The translations under genes and the position numbers were made by a program. Below are positions 31,351 through 39,769 of a stretch of 39,831 nt of DNA, piece after piece; position 1 is the first letter of the stretch, and the number at the start of each line of letters is the position of its first letter. This stretch comes from Verrucomicrobiota bacterium (GTDB lineage: Bacteria; Verrucomicrobiota; Verrucomicrobiia; Verrucomicrobiales; V1-33). The stretch covers positions 1-39,831 of the forward strand of contig QQNF01000036.1 of assembly GCA_003402705.1 (NCBI GenBank), in the 5' to 3' direction. The notes beneath the pieces were generated by a model that did no database searches, was not told the origin of the DNA, and was given only the letters and a program-made list of their open reading frames with translations.

Positions 31351-33081
31351 ATGAAGCCGTCCCTCATCCCTCTCCTCCTCCTCTCCGCGGCAACTCCCCT
31401 GGCCGCTCAGGAATCCCACACCTTCCCCACCGCCAACGACGGCCAGAGCCGCGTCGAAATCACCAGCATCTTCAGCCCGCCTCCACCCACCGGCTTCGTC
31501 CCCCTCCGCATCGCCGTCACCAACAGCACCGAAGCCGACCAGTCCGTCCGCATCGACACCTCCAGCGAATCCAATAGCGGCAGCTCAGCCATCTCCTCCT
31601 TCTCCATCAACGCCCCTCGCCGCGAAACCACAGTCACCGAACTGATGGCCCCGGCCTTCTCTCCCCCAGTCACCTCCGGCTACGACCAATCCTCCTTCAA
31701 CATCGACTCCTCCGCCGCAGGCAGCACCAACTCCTTCCGCATGGTCTCCTCAGGCCTCGGCGACCTCCCCTGCGTCGCCTTCAGCACCGCCCTCGTCGGC
31801 AAAAACCTCGACGACATCAACAACGGCGCCTCCTCCTCAGGCCCAAGCTCATGGCACTATCAAAATCGCGCCTTCGCCTCCAGCTACGAACCAGCCCAAC
31901 TCCCCTCCGACTGGCGCGGCCTCTCTGGCATCGACGTCCTCGTCATGACCACCGACGACTGGCGCGACCTCGACCCCGCCCGCCAACTCGCCGTCCGCCA
32001 CTGGATCGCCCTCGGCGGCCAACTCGAACTCCGCTCCGCAGCCCCATCCACGGACCTCAACTCCCTCGGCCTCGCCCTCGACGGCGGCGCCCAGCCAGAC
32101 GGCGACGCCAGACGCGGCCTCGGTTCCGTCAGGCTCACCCCATGGAACGGCATCGCCCTCGGTTCCGACACGTTCCGCGCCTACGCCGCTGGCAACGACA
32201 GACCAACCCCGGAACGCGTCCGCCATAACTCCGGCGTCACCGTCACTTCCCTCCTCGAAACCATCGGCCCCCGCGCCGCCTCCGCCCTCCCCGTCGGCCT
32301 CATCCTCCTCGCCTTCGGTATCCTCGTCGGCCCGCTCAATCTCTTCAAATTCGCCGGCCCCACCAGACGCCACCGGCTCTTCATCACCACCCCGCTCATC
32401 TCCCTCGGTGCCTCCCTCGTCCTCCTCGGCTTCATCCTAGCCAGAGACGGCACCGGCGGCCGCGGCCGTCGCTCCGCCGTCATCTACATCAACCCGGACG
32501 ACCACGCCGCCTGCATCCGCCAGGAACAAATCTGCCGCACCGGCGTCCTCCTCGGCAGCTCCTTCTCCACTAGCCAACCCGCCGCCGTCTCCGTCGGTGC
32601 CGTCTCCGCCTTCGACTCCTCCAACCCCTCCCTCTCCTTCTCCAATTCCACCAGCAATTCCAATCTCCGCTGCGCCTTCAATTCCCCCACGGATCTCTCC
32701 GGCGACTGGTTCCAGAGCCGCAGCGAACAAGTCCACTTCATCAAAACCGTCACCGCTACCCGCGGCCGCATCGAAATCTCCGGCACCCCGGACGCCCCCT
32801 CCGCCGTCTCCTCCTTCGACTTCCCGCTCGACTCCCTCTTCTGGCGCGACGCCGCCGACCAATGGTGGCAAGCCCCTTCCACCGTCACCACCGGTACCCC
32901 AACCCTTCTAGCCAAGGTCCCCGCCATAGACCTCTCAACCTTCATCGTTGCCCGCGCCGTTTCCCCCAAGGGCCGCTGGTTCCTCGCCACCACCTCAGAC
33001 CCCCGCGCCGGTCTCGTCGACACGCTCCCCTCCATCCGCTGGGAACGCAATGACATCATCCTCTGCGGCCCGGTCCCCTGA
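31351..33081 (+). CDS. Exported/membrane protein of the MoxR operon
   Basis: A 576-residue protein beginning five bases after the MoxR stop. Signal peptide MKPSLIPLLLLSAATPLAAQ. A Ser-rich extracytoplasmic part (residues 21-310) contains a Rossmann-like stretch LSGIDVLVMTTDDWRDLDPARQLAVRHWIALGGQL (191-225), reminiscent of the glutamine-amidotransferase-like domain of DUF4350-type proteins in which membership of a 'wall of decision' around GG precedes a beta strand. Two membrane helices follow (312-334 and 343-364), then a beta-rich C-terminal domain (about 375-576). I do not recognise a named family for the whole. Its position between MoxR and an ABC ATPase suggests a partner of one of them in the envelope. 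Confidence 0.78.
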   Translation: MKPSLIPLLLLSAATPLAAQESHTFPTANDGQSRVEITSIFSPPPPTGFVPLRIAVTNSTEADQSVRIDTSSESNSGSSAISSFSINAPRRETTVTELMAPAFSPPVTSGYDQSSFNIDSSAAGSTNSFRMVSSGLGDLPCVAFSTALVGKNLDDINNGASSSGPSSWHYQNRAFASSYEPAQLPSDWRGLSGIDVLVMTTDDWRDLDPARQLAVRHWIALGGQLELRSAAPSTDLNSLGLALDGGAQPDGDARRGLGSVRLTPWNGIALGSDTFRAYAAGNDRPTPERVRHNSGVTVTSLLETIGPRAASALPVGLILLAFGILVGPLNLFKFAGPTRRHRLFITTPLISLGASLVLLGFILARDGTGGRGRRSAVIYINPDDHAACIRQEQICRTGVLLGSSFSTSQPAAVSVGAVSAFDSSNPSLSFSNSTSNSNLRCAFNSPTDLSGDWFQSRSEQVHFIKTVTATRGRIEISGTPDAPSAVSSFDFPLDSLFWRDAADQWWQAPSTVTTGTPTLLAKVPAIDLSTFIVARAVSPKGRWFLATTSDPRAGLVDTLPSIRWERNDIILCGPVP

Positions 33082-33093
33082 CTCTCCCCTATC

Positions 33094-34083
33094 ATGTCCG
33101 CTCCCGCCATCCTCGTCGAAGACCTCCAGCGCCACTTCGGCCCGCTCCGCGCCGTCGACGGGGTCTCCTTCTCCATCGACCAGGGCCGCGTCGTCGGCTT
33201 CGTCGGAGCCAACGGCGCTGGCAAAACCACCACCATGCGCATCCTCGCCACCCTCGACTACCCCTCCGCTGGCAGGGCTTCCGTCATGGGTCACAATGTC
33301 GTCCTCTACCCAGCCGACATCCGCAGGCTCCTCGGCTGGGTCCCCGACAGCTTCGGCACCTACGAAAACATGACGGTGCTCGAGTACCTCGACTTCTACG
33401 CCCGCGCCCTCGGCTTCCGCGGAGCCGACCGCCTCTCCCGCATCGACGACGTCGTCGCCTTCACTGACCTCGGCCCTCTCGCCGACCGGCTCATCAGCAA
33501 GCTCTCCAAAGGCCAGAGTCAGCGCCTCTGCCTCGGCCGCGCCCTCATCCACGACCCCAAGGTCCTCATCATGGACGAACCCGCCGCAGGCCTCGACCCA
33601 AGAGCCCGCGTCGAACTCAAACGCCTCATCCGCATCCTCGCAGACGAAGGCAAAACCATCCTCATCTCCTCACACATCCTCTCCGAACTCGGCGAAATGT
33701 GCGACACCCTCCTCTTCATCGACAAGGGCCGCATCGTCCACCACGGCAGCGCCGACAGCCTCACTCGCGCCGAACGCGAATTCACCCTCATCGGCGTCGA
33801 AACCTCAGGCAACCCAGCCACTCTCTTCGAATGGGCCCTCACCGCCCCCATGGTCTCCCTCGACGAAGAACGCCGCTCCGGCGCCCGCCTCCGCATCGAT
33901 AGTCTCAAACCCGACGTCATCGCCGGCGTCCTCCGCAAACTCGTCACCGACGGCATCCCCGTCACCGACTTCCATCGCGAAGAACGCAATCTCGAAGACG
34001 CCTTCATCGACATGCTCGGCCGCATCGAAAAAGGCCAGCAGGCCGTCTCCTCCCCTCCCCCACTCCCTACCACCCCGCTCTAA
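33094..34083 (+). CDS. ABC transporter ATP-binding protein
   Basis: A 329-residue ATPase subunit. Walker A GANGAGKTT (38-46), signature LSKGQSQRLCLGRAL, Walker B VLIMDEPAAGLDP, and the H-loop SSHILSEL are all intact. The family is that of CcmA/NatA/GldA-type exporters with a C-terminal extension of about 90 residues (from SADSLTRAERE). It lies 12 bases after the membrane protein of the MoxR operon. No permease gene follows: the next genes are on the minus strand. The permease is either the preceding protein, which is unusual, or encoded elsewhere. A CACAGGCA hairpin lies 12 bases after the stop. Confidence 0.94.
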   Translation: MSAPAILVEDLQRHFGPLRAVDGVSFSIDQGRVVGFVGANGAGKTTTMRILATLDYPSAGRASVMGHNVVLYPADIRRLLGWVPDSFGTYENMTVLEYLDFYARALGFRGADRLSRIDDVVAFTDLGPLADRLISKLSKGQSQRLCLGRALIHDPKVLIMDEPAAGLDPRARVELKRLIRILADEGKTILISSHILSELGEMCDTLLFIDKGRIVHHGSADSLTRAEREFTLIGVETSGNPATLFEWALTAPMVSLDEERRSGARLRIDSLKPDVIAGVLRKLVTDGIPVTDFHREERNLEDAFIDMLGRIEKGQQAVSSPPPLPTTPL

Positions 34084-34095
34084 CATTCAAAGCGG

Positions 34096-34114
34096 CACAG
34101 GCATCCTGCCTGTG
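34096..34114. repeat. CACAGGCA-TCC-TGCCTGTG hairpin, copy 2
   Basis: Identical to 18768-18786 and, like it, placed 12-15 bases beyond the stop codon of a + strand gene. It may help end transcription or protect the 3' end of the MoxR operon message. Confidence 0.8.
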
Positions 34115-34144
34115 ACCTCAACTCCTCCTAACTCCCCCCTCCTC

Positions 34145-34780
34145 TCACCGCTCGCTCATCGGCGGCACCCCCTCCGGCAACCCCGGCACATCCACCGGCA
34201 GCGGCGGCGGGGTCCCCAGATCCCCGGGAATCGTGTTCGGCAGATCCTCCGGCCGGATCACCCCGGGCTCCACCACTAGCGGATTCCCCGCACTCGATCC
34301 CTCAGGCAGCGGCGGCTCCACCACCGCCCCAGGCGTCACCTTCCCTGCCTCCCCGGCTGCCCCGGCCACCAGCACCGGCACCGGCTCCGCCGGCAGCTCC
34401 CCGCCCACCGGAATCACCGCATCCCCAGTCGCCGGACTCCCGCTCAACACGTCCGCCGCATTGAAATGCCCCTTCCGCTCCCGCGTCACCTTCACCTTCC
34501 CTGTCACCTCCGCTCCCCTCCGGCAATCCAGCTCCGTCCCCGCAGGAATACTCACCCCCGTCAGCGCATGCACCAGCACAAATCCCGCCCCCGCATCCGC
34601 ATACACCACATCCCCCACCGCCTTCTCCCCTAACCTCCCCTTCGCCTCCGCCGTCGACGCCGACGCCAGCTTCTCCAGCTCCTTCATCCGCCGCTTCGCC
34701 TTCGCCTTCTCGTTCAAATTCATCAGATTCCCGCAGCCGGAAACCGCAGCAGCCACCACCAGCACCAGTACTCTCTTCAT
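34145..34780 (-). CDS. Predicted lipoprotein of unknown function
   Basis: A 211-residue lipoprotein: MKRVLVLVVAAAVSGC, Cys 16, then a charged helix (NLNEKAKAKRRMKELEKLASASTAEAKGRL). A small beta domain follows, VGDVVYADAGAGFVLVHALTGVSIPAGTELDCRRGAEVTGKVKVTRERKGHFNAADVLSG, which resembles the final barrel of some exported verrucomicrobial proteins. The last ~75 residues are Pro/Val-rich and probably disordered. ATG 34780 is set by the lipobox and by GAGAG upstream. It starts 23 bases after the aldehyde dehydrogenase stop, so it is probably cotranscribed with it; no functional link is evident. Confidence 0.75.
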   Translation of the reverse strand: MKRVLVLVVAAAVSGCGNLMNLNEKAKAKRRMKELEKLASASTAEAKGRLGEKAVGDVVYADAGAGFVLVHALTGVSIPAGTELDCRRGAEVTGKVKVTRERKGHFNAADVLSGSPATGDAVIPVGGELPAEPVPVLVAGAAGEAGKVTPGAVVEPPLPEGSSAGNPLVVEPGVIRPEDLPNTIPGDLGTPPPLPVDVPGLPEGVPPMSER

Positions 34781-34803
34781 CACGTCTCTCACAGTCCCTC
34801 CTT

Positions 34804-36240
34804 CTACATCCCACCCGGCCACGGGAGCGAGAACGATTTCACCTGCCCGTAGAATTTCACCGCCTCCGCCACCCCCTCCTTCACCCCCGGCCCACTCTCC
34901 TTGATCCCTCCAAACGGCGTGTGCTCCAATCGCCACGCCGGCACCTCATTCACCTGCACCATCCCCGTCCGCACCCGCTCCACTACCGCCAGCGCCGACC
35001 CCAGATCCCGCGTCATCACCGACGTCGCCAACCCGTACCGCGACTCATTGCAGATCTCCACCGCCTCATCTAACCCATCCACCGCCACCACCGGCGACAG
35101 CGGCCCGAACGCTTCCTCCCTCATCAGCGCCGCCGTCCGCGCCACCCCTCGCAATACCGTCGGCATCATCAGCGCCCCCCGCCGCTCCCCGCCGCACAAT
35201 ACCTCCGCACCACCCGCCACCGCCTCCCTCACATATCCCTCCAGCTGCCGCGCCGCCGCCTCGCTGATCACCGTCCCCACCCGCGTCGCCTCTTCCCCAG
35301 GATCACCCCACGGAAACACCCGCTCCGTCTCCGCCGCCAGCCGCTCCGCAAACTCCCCAGCCAATCGCCGCGCCACCAGAAACCGCTTCACCGCCGTGCA
35401 CCGCTGCCCCGAATTCCGATAACTCCCCTCCGCACCCAACCGCACCGCCAGCTCCATGTCCGCATCCTCCAGCACAATCATCTCCGCATTCCCTCCTAAC
35501 TCATAACACGTCTTCTTCAATCCAGCCATCCCGGAAATCGCCCGCCCCGCCCCCGCACTCCCCGTGAACGTCAGCGCCTCGATCCTCCCATCCCTAACCA
35601 GCCCGCCCACCACCGGCTCCAGCGGCCCTACCAGACAACTCAGCATCCACCCCGGCAATCCCGCCTCATAAAGCAGCGCCGCAAACGTCAGCGCCGTCAG
35701 CGGGGTCTTCTCAGACGGCTTCAGAATCAGCGCCGCTCCCGCCGCAATCGCCGGCCCCACCTTGTGCGCACACTGCGTCAGCGGATGATTGAACGGCGTG
35801 ATCGCCAGCGCCAGCCGCACCGGCTCCCGCACCGTGAACAGCTTCCGCGCAAACCCCGCAGGCGTCACATCCCCAGGCCACACCATCCCCTCCTCCCGCA
35901 ACGCCTCCATCGCCGCAAACCTCAAGATCATCCCCGCCCGCGACGCCTCCGCACGACAGTCAAACGCACTCAACCCCGTCTCCAGCCGGATCAGCCGCGC
36001 ATGCTCCTCCACCCGCGCATCCAGTAGATCCGCCGCTCGCCTCAACACCTCCGCCCGCTCATGCCGCGTCAGCCGCTTCCCACCCCTCAACCCAATCTCC
36101 ACCGCCCGCTCCGCATCCTCCACCCCACACATCACCACCTCCCCAGTCACCGACCCATCCCACGGATAATGCACCGCCAGCCGCTCCCCGTCCCCTAACG
36201 GTTCCCCTGCAATCAACGACGACATCAGCATCCCCATTCC
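34804..36240 (-). CDS. NAD-dependent aldehyde dehydrogenase, similar to phosphonoacetaldehyde dehydrogenase PhnY
   Basis: A 478-residue aldehyde dehydrogenase. It shows the family's oxyanion Asn in TPFNHPL, the cofactor-binding KPSEKTP, the general-base Glu in CYELGGNAEMIV, and the catalytic Cys in NSGQRCTAVKR; EEAFGPLSPV and GGIKESGPG follow. All key residues are present. Stretches such as VHYPWDGSVTGEVV, LIRLETGLS..., TPAGFARKLFTVREP and AHKVGPAIAAG recall the phosphonoacetaldehyde dehydrogenase group (PhnY); no phosphonate genes are near, so the substrate is open. ATG 36240 has AGGA just before it. A hairpin with a T-rich tract (36249-36292) lies directly in front of the start. The OYE-type reductase gene lies 180 bases upstream on the same strand. 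Confidence 0.9.
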   Translation of the reverse strand, partial: GMGMLMSSLIAGEPLGDGERLAVHYPWDGSVTGEVVMCGVEDAERAVEIGLRGGKRLTRHERAEVLRRAADLLDARVEEHARLIRLETGLSAFDCRAEASRAGMILRFAAMEALREEGMVWPGDVTPAGFARKLFTVREPVRLALAITPFNHPLTQCAHKVGPAIAAGAALILKPSEKTPLTALTFAALLYEAGLPGWMLSCLVGPLEPVVGGLVRDGRIEALTFTGSAGAGRAISGMAGLKKTCYELGGNAEMIVLEDADMELAVRLGAEGSYRNSGQRCTAVKRFLVARRLAGEFAERLAAETERVFPWGDPGEEATRVGTVISEAAARQLEGYVREAVAGGAEVLCGGERRGALMMPTVLRGVARTAALMREEAFGPLSPVVAVDGLDEAVEICNESRYGLATSVMTRDLGSALAVVERVRTGMVQVNEVPAWRLEHTPFGGIKESGPGVKEGVAEAVKFYGQVKSFSLPWPGGM

Positions 36241-36248
36241 TACATCTC

Positions 36249-36292
36249 TCCCCGAAAAAATGAAAGCGCGCAGCATGGGCGATGCTGCGCGC
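36249..36292 (-). terminator. Hairpin plus T tract between the reductase and aldehyde dehydrogenase genes
   Basis: A perfect 11-bp stem, GCGCGCAGCAT / ATGCTGCGCGC, with a five-base loop (36266-36292). On the minus strand it is followed by TTTCATTTTTTCGGGG and, about ten bases later, the aldehyde dehydrogenase start. It is either the terminator of the upstream reductase gene or an attenuator in the dehydrogenase leader. Confidence 0.85.
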
Positions 36293-36309
36293 TTCGCGGA
36301 CACCCCGGA

Positions 36310-36363
36310 TCGGTTTTGTAATATATTTAACCGGGGAAAAATTGTTTTCAATTTATCGCACAA
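36310..36363 (-). promoter_or_regulatory. AT-rich promoter-like stretch upstream of the hairpin
   Basis: On the minus strand it contains TTGAAA and, 20 bases on, TATATT, within an AT-rich segment that stands out from the surrounding GC-rich sequence. The spacing is too long for a standard promoter, so the call rests mostly on base composition. Confidence 0.35.
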
Positions 36364-36420
36364 CTCTCCCCAGCCGCATAGTACCGCGCAGTGACACTTC
36401 CGTCACCGCCTCTGCACCGC

Positions 36421-37494
36421 TCAACCCTCCCCCAGAAACGGATAGTCCGTGTATCCCGCAGGCCCCGGCGAATAAAATGTCGCCGCATCCGGAACATTCA
36501 GCGCAGCTCCCTTCCGGAACCGCTCCGGCAGATCAGGATTCGCCAGAAACGCGGTCCCGAACGCCACCGCATCCACCTGCCCGCTCGCAATCGCCTTGTC
36601 CGCCTCTTCCGCCGTGTACCCCATGTTCGTCACCAGCGTCCCCGTGTAATTCTCACGCACCGCACTCACCACATCCCCATGCTGCGCCTGGAAGAAATCC
36701 GCACGCATCAGATGCAGATACGCCAGCCCGCTCCCGCTCAACCGCTTCGCCAGCCACGTGCTCAACCCGATCGGATCGCTGTCCACCATGCTGTTATAAC
36801 TGTTCAACGGCGACAGCCGCACCCCCACCCGACCGCTCCCCCACACCGACGACACCGCCTCCGTCACCTCCAGCAGCAACCGCGCCCGGTTCTCCACCAC
36901 CCCGCCGTACGGCCCGCTCCGACGGTTGCTCCCGTCGCGCAGAAACTCATCCAGCAGATACCCGTTCGCCCCGTGAACCTCCACTCCGTCAAAACCCGCC
37001 GCCTTCGCATTCGCCGCCGCCAGCCGGAACCCCTCCACAATCCCCGGAATCTCCTCGTCCCCTAACTCCCGCGGCGTCACATACGGCTGCTTCCCCTGCG
37101 GCGTATGCACCTCATCACCCACAATCGGAATCGCACTCGGAGCCACCGGCTCTTGCCCGTCGTTCAGCAGCGGATGACACGCCCGGCCCCCATGCCACAA
37201 CTGCAGAAAAATCCGCCCGCCCTTCGCATGAACCGCCTCCGTCGTCAGCCGCCAACCCGCCACCTGCGCCTCATTGTAAATCCCCGGCTCCATCCAGAAC
37301 GACGAATTCCCCTCCATCACCATCGTCGCCTCCGCAATCAGCAGCCCAGCCGTCGCCCGCTGCGCATACTGCTCCGCAATCAGCGTACCCGGCACATGCC
37401 CAGGCTCCGCACGGCATCGCGTCAGCGGTGCCATCAGAATTCGGTTCGGTAGCGTCACCGCGCCAGCCTGCAGAGGTTTGAAAAGATGTTCCAT
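36421..37494 (-). CDS. Old Yellow Enzyme-family NADH:flavin oxidoreductase
   Basis: A 357-residue FMN-dependent ene-reductase of the NemA / N-ethylmaleimide reductase type, which reduces activated double bonds or nitro groups with NAD(P)H. Features in order: LFKPLQAGAVTLPNRILMAPLTRCRA (start of the barrel), LLIAEATMV, FLQLWHGGRACHP, the substrate-binding HxxN in VEVHGANGYLLDEFL, SNRRSGPYGGVVENRARLLLEV, GVRLSPLNSYNS, VTNMGYTAEEADKAIASG and the FMN-phosphate site DAVAFGTAFLANPDLPERF; it ends FYSPGPAGYTDYPFL as NemA does. The start is ATG 37494 (an ATG directly before is possible), with GGGGG upstream. Confidence 0.95.
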   Translation of the reverse strand: MEHLFKPLQAGAVTLPNRILMAPLTRCRAEPGHVPGTLIAEQYAQRATAGLLIAEATMVMEGNSSFWMEPGIYNEAQVAGWRLTTEAVHAKGGRIFLQLWHGGRACHPLLNDGQEPVAPSAIPIVGDEVHTPQGKQPYVTPRELGDEEIPGIVEGFRLAAANAKAAGFDGVEVHGANGYLLDEFLRDGSNRRSGPYGGVVENRARLLLEVTEAVSSVWGSGRVGVRLSPLNSYNSMVDSDPIGLSTWLAKRLSGSGLAYLHLMRADFFQAQHGDVVSAVRENYTGTLVTNMGYTAEEADKAIASGQVDAVAFGTAFLANPDLPERFRKGAALNVPDAATFYSPGPAGYTDYPFLGEG

Positions 37495-37681
37495 CATCCC
37501 CCATCCAGCCACGCTCCCCGCCACACGCAATCGCTCTTGCCACCCAACCCCACAAGCCCTCCTCCGTTCAAGCAGCCGAAGGCTCTGGACTGCTGTCAGA
37601 ATTACAGCTCTCCCTGCGCACGGAGTGCGCCTGCCAGCCCTTCCCACAAAGCCAGGCCGTCCCGCCCTCGCTCTCCCCCGC
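37495..37681. other. Intergenic stretch with a small hairpin
   Basis: Between the reductase start and the esterase stop, both on the minus strand. GCGCACGGAGTGCGC at 37617-37631 forms a 6-bp stem, and GAGTGCGCCTGCCA here recurs at about 39567-39580. No gene is seen. Confidence 0.4.
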
Positions 37682-39253
37682 TCACCAGTCATCCGTCCGA
37701 AACGGCGACGCCGGCAACCCAGCCCGGTTATACAGATTCGCCCCCTCCGGATTGCTGCAGAACGCATACCGCACCGCCACCGGTGCCGCCACCTCCGCCG
37801 CACTCACCACCACCGTCTCCCCCTCAATCACCGCATCCGCCCACACCCACTTCCGATCCGCCCCAGCCACCGCAAACCGCCGCAGCTTCACTCCGCCCTC
37901 CTCCACCACCGCCGCCCGACCTTCCTTCTTCCCAGCCATCAGCCCACCCCCGGGATAATCAAAGAACACCCGCGCCTTCCCGCCCTCCACCTCCAGCTTC
38001 CGGAACAACGGCCCGCTCACCGTCACCCCACTCTTCCCATACACCCCAGCCAGCGCCCACAACGCCAATCGCTCCCCCACATCCGCCTTGTTCTTCGGAT
38101 GAATGTCCTCCGCATCCCCTAAATCAATCGCACTAGCCATCCCCGTGTGCGGAATTGTCAGGCACCGCCGCTGCACGTCCCGGATATACCCCCACTCCCC
38201 TCCCGCAGGATTCATGTCGGGCTTCTGCCACGCCGCCAGCTGCACAAAATAAAACGGCAGCTCCGCATCCCCGAACCACTTCCGCCAGTCCGCCACCATC
38301 GCCGCCTTCTTCTCCAGATACAGATTCCCATCCGCATTGTTCTCCCCCTGATACCACAACACCCCCCGCAGCGCCATCGGCACCAATGGCGCAATGTGCC
38401 CGTGATGCAGCGTCACACACCGCGGCCGGTGCCTCCGCTCCCCAAACGGATACTCCGGAAACTCCGGCGGCATCGGCAGCTCCACTCCCCGCTCCTTAGC
38501 CGCCCGACTCTCCGCCAGCCACGCCTCCAGCGGCCCCATCGCTTCCCCTAACTCCTTCCGGTACTCCCCCAGCGATTCCCTCATCAGTCGCGCATACGGC
38601 TCCAACGCCGGGGTCTTCAGCAGGGTCTCCTCCGCCATCCACAACTCAATGTTCGTCCCCCCCACCGCATTCGTCAGCAACCCGATCGGCACCCCCGTCT
38701 CCGCCTGCACCCGACGCGCAAAATAAAACCCCACCGCACTGAAATTCCCCGCCGTCCCCGGCCCGCACACACTCCAGCTCCCCTTCACATCCCGCTGCGG
38801 CCGACTCGCAAACTGATACTCCGTCCGAAAATGCCGGATCATCGGCAAATCCGCCGCCCGAATCTCCTCCGGCACCCCGCATCCCCCCAGCCCCCAGTCC
38901 ATGTTCGACTGCCCGCTGCACATCCACACATCCCCCAACAGCACATCCTTCACCTCCACCACACTGCTCCCGCTCACCCGCATCGTCTGCCCAACCTTCG
39001 ACACCGGCTGCGCCCCAAGCCTCACCTCCCATCGCCCATCACCACCAGCCACCGCCTCCCCCTTCTCCTTCCCAAACTCCACCACCACCCGCTCCCCCGG
39101 CTCTCCCCACCCCCACACCGGCAACACCCGGTCCCGCTGCAGCACCACATGATCCCCAAACACCGCAGGCATCCTCACCGCCGCCCCCACCGGCCCAGCC
39201 AGCAAACCCATCAACACCATCCCCATCACCTCTCTCATGCGCTTGTTTCTCAT
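37682..39253 (-). CDS. Exported sialate O-acetylesterase (SGNH hydrolase)
   Basis: A 523-residue exported esterase. The signal peptide is MRNKRMREVMGMVLMGLLAGPVGAA. An N-terminal Ig-like sandwich (RMPAVFGDHVVLQRDRVLPVWGWGEPGERVVVEF) comes first, then the SGNH core with GDVWMCSGQSNMDW (nucleophile Ser 116), NAVGGTNIELWM, LRGVLWYQGENNAD, and the catalytic Asp/His pair in DAEDIHPKNKADVGERL. This is the usual architecture of verrucomicrobial and bacteroidal sialate 9-O-acetylesterases, used to release acetyl groups from host or environmental sialic acid or other acylated glycans. A shorter start at 39238 (MREVMG) is possible. No sialidase or transporter gene accompanies it here. Confidence 0.93.
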   Translation of the reverse strand: MRNKRMREVMGMVLMGLLAGPVGAAVRMPAVFGDHVVLQRDRVLPVWGWGEPGERVVVEFGKEKGEAVAGGDGRWEVRLGAQPVSKVGQTMRVSGSSVVEVKDVLLGDVWMCSGQSNMDWGLGGCGVPEEIRAADLPMIRHFRTEYQFASRPQRDVKGSWSVCGPGTAGNFSAVGFYFARRVQAETGVPIGLLTNAVGGTNIELWMAEETLLKTPALEPYARLMRESLGEYRKELGEAMGPLEAWLAESRAAKERGVELPMPPEFPEYPFGERRHRPRCVTLHHGHIAPLVPMALRGVLWYQGENNADGNLYLEKKAAMVADWRKWFGDAELPFYFVQLAAWQKPDMNPAGGEWGYIRDVQRRCLTIPHTGMASAIDLGDAEDIHPKNKADVGERLALWALAGVYGKSGVTVSGPLFRKLEVEGGKARVFFDYPGGGLMAGKKEGRAAVVEEGGVKLRRFAVAGADRKWVWADAVIEGETVVVSAAEVAAPVAVRYAFCSNPEGANLYNRAGLPASPFRTDDW

Positions 39254-39288
39254 CCCACCACCCTGCACCCCACAAGCCCCCGCAGCAA

Positions 39289-39312
39289 GCAAAGTGACAC
39301 AGACATCCCGCC
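39289..39312. repeat. Degenerate third copy of the CACAGGCATCC repeat
   Basis: AAAGTGACACAGACATCCCG aligns with AAAGTGCCACAGGCATCCTG at 18761-18780, but the second half of the palindrome has decayed. Confidence 0.5.
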
Positions 39313-39462
39313 GCTTACCTCCCCACACGCCCCCGGGCGCGCCGGCCTCCCGGTCGGCCCCTCTCCCCACAAGCCCCTCTCCCCAGAAGCCAAAGGAGGG
39401 GGGACATTCCTGTCCCCCGAACCCCCACAACAAGCCATCCGCCCTGTCTCCCCTACCCCGTC

Positions 39463-39525
39463 CCGTAGGGACGACCGGTGACTAGCCGCGGGCACCGCGA
39501 CCCACTCGCGGTACCCCCGGTTCCC
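39463..39525. repeat. Palindromic repeat related to the CCGGTGGT family
   Basis: It contains GTAGGGACGACCGGTGACTAGC followed by a stem CCGCGA / TCGCGG flanked by GGG / CCC. The leader resembles GCAGGGATGACGGCCCCTAGC in the unit at 18854, so it is a diverged member of that family. A short GACCCC / GGGGTC hairpin follows at 39541-39555. Confidence 0.5.
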
Positions 39526-39615
39526 AACACCACACCACAGGACCCCGTGGGGGTCCCCCGCTCACCGAGTGCGCCTGCCACACCCTCGCTCAACACCCCA
39601 CTCCCCACCCGCACA

Positions 39616-39665
39616 GCTGTCTTACACACAGTTGGTCGGGGGTTCGAATCCCTCTCCGCGCACCA
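39616..39665 (+). tRNA. 3' half of a tRNA-Val(TAC) gene (truncated)
   Basis: The anticodon arm is GCTGT-CTTACAC-ACAGT, with anticodon TAC at 39623-39625. The T arm is GGGGG-TTCGAAT-CCCTC, the 3' acceptor strand TCCGCGC, then A and an encoded CCA. The 5' acceptor strand (GCGCGGA expected) and D arm are absent from the sequence upstream, which is ordinary C-rich spacer. It is therefore a half gene, most likely the attachment-site copy left by an element that integrated at a tRNA 3' end, or a rearrangement scar. Confidence 0.75.
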
Positions 39666-39749
39666 TTGAATAACCCACTCTCCCTAAACGGGTTATGCAG
39701 CAGAAAACCGGCCCGCAACGCCCCGTTTTTCACCCTAACAACCGCCCGT

Positions 39750-39769
39750 GGTGACAAATTGGTGACAAA
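39750..39769. repeat. Nine-base direct repeat GGTGACAAA beyond the tRNA half
   Basis: Two copies (39750-39758 and 39761-39769) separated by two T bases, 85 bases downstream of the encoded CCA. The spacing is like arm-type integrase binding sites next to an attachment site; that role is inference. Confidence 0.5.
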
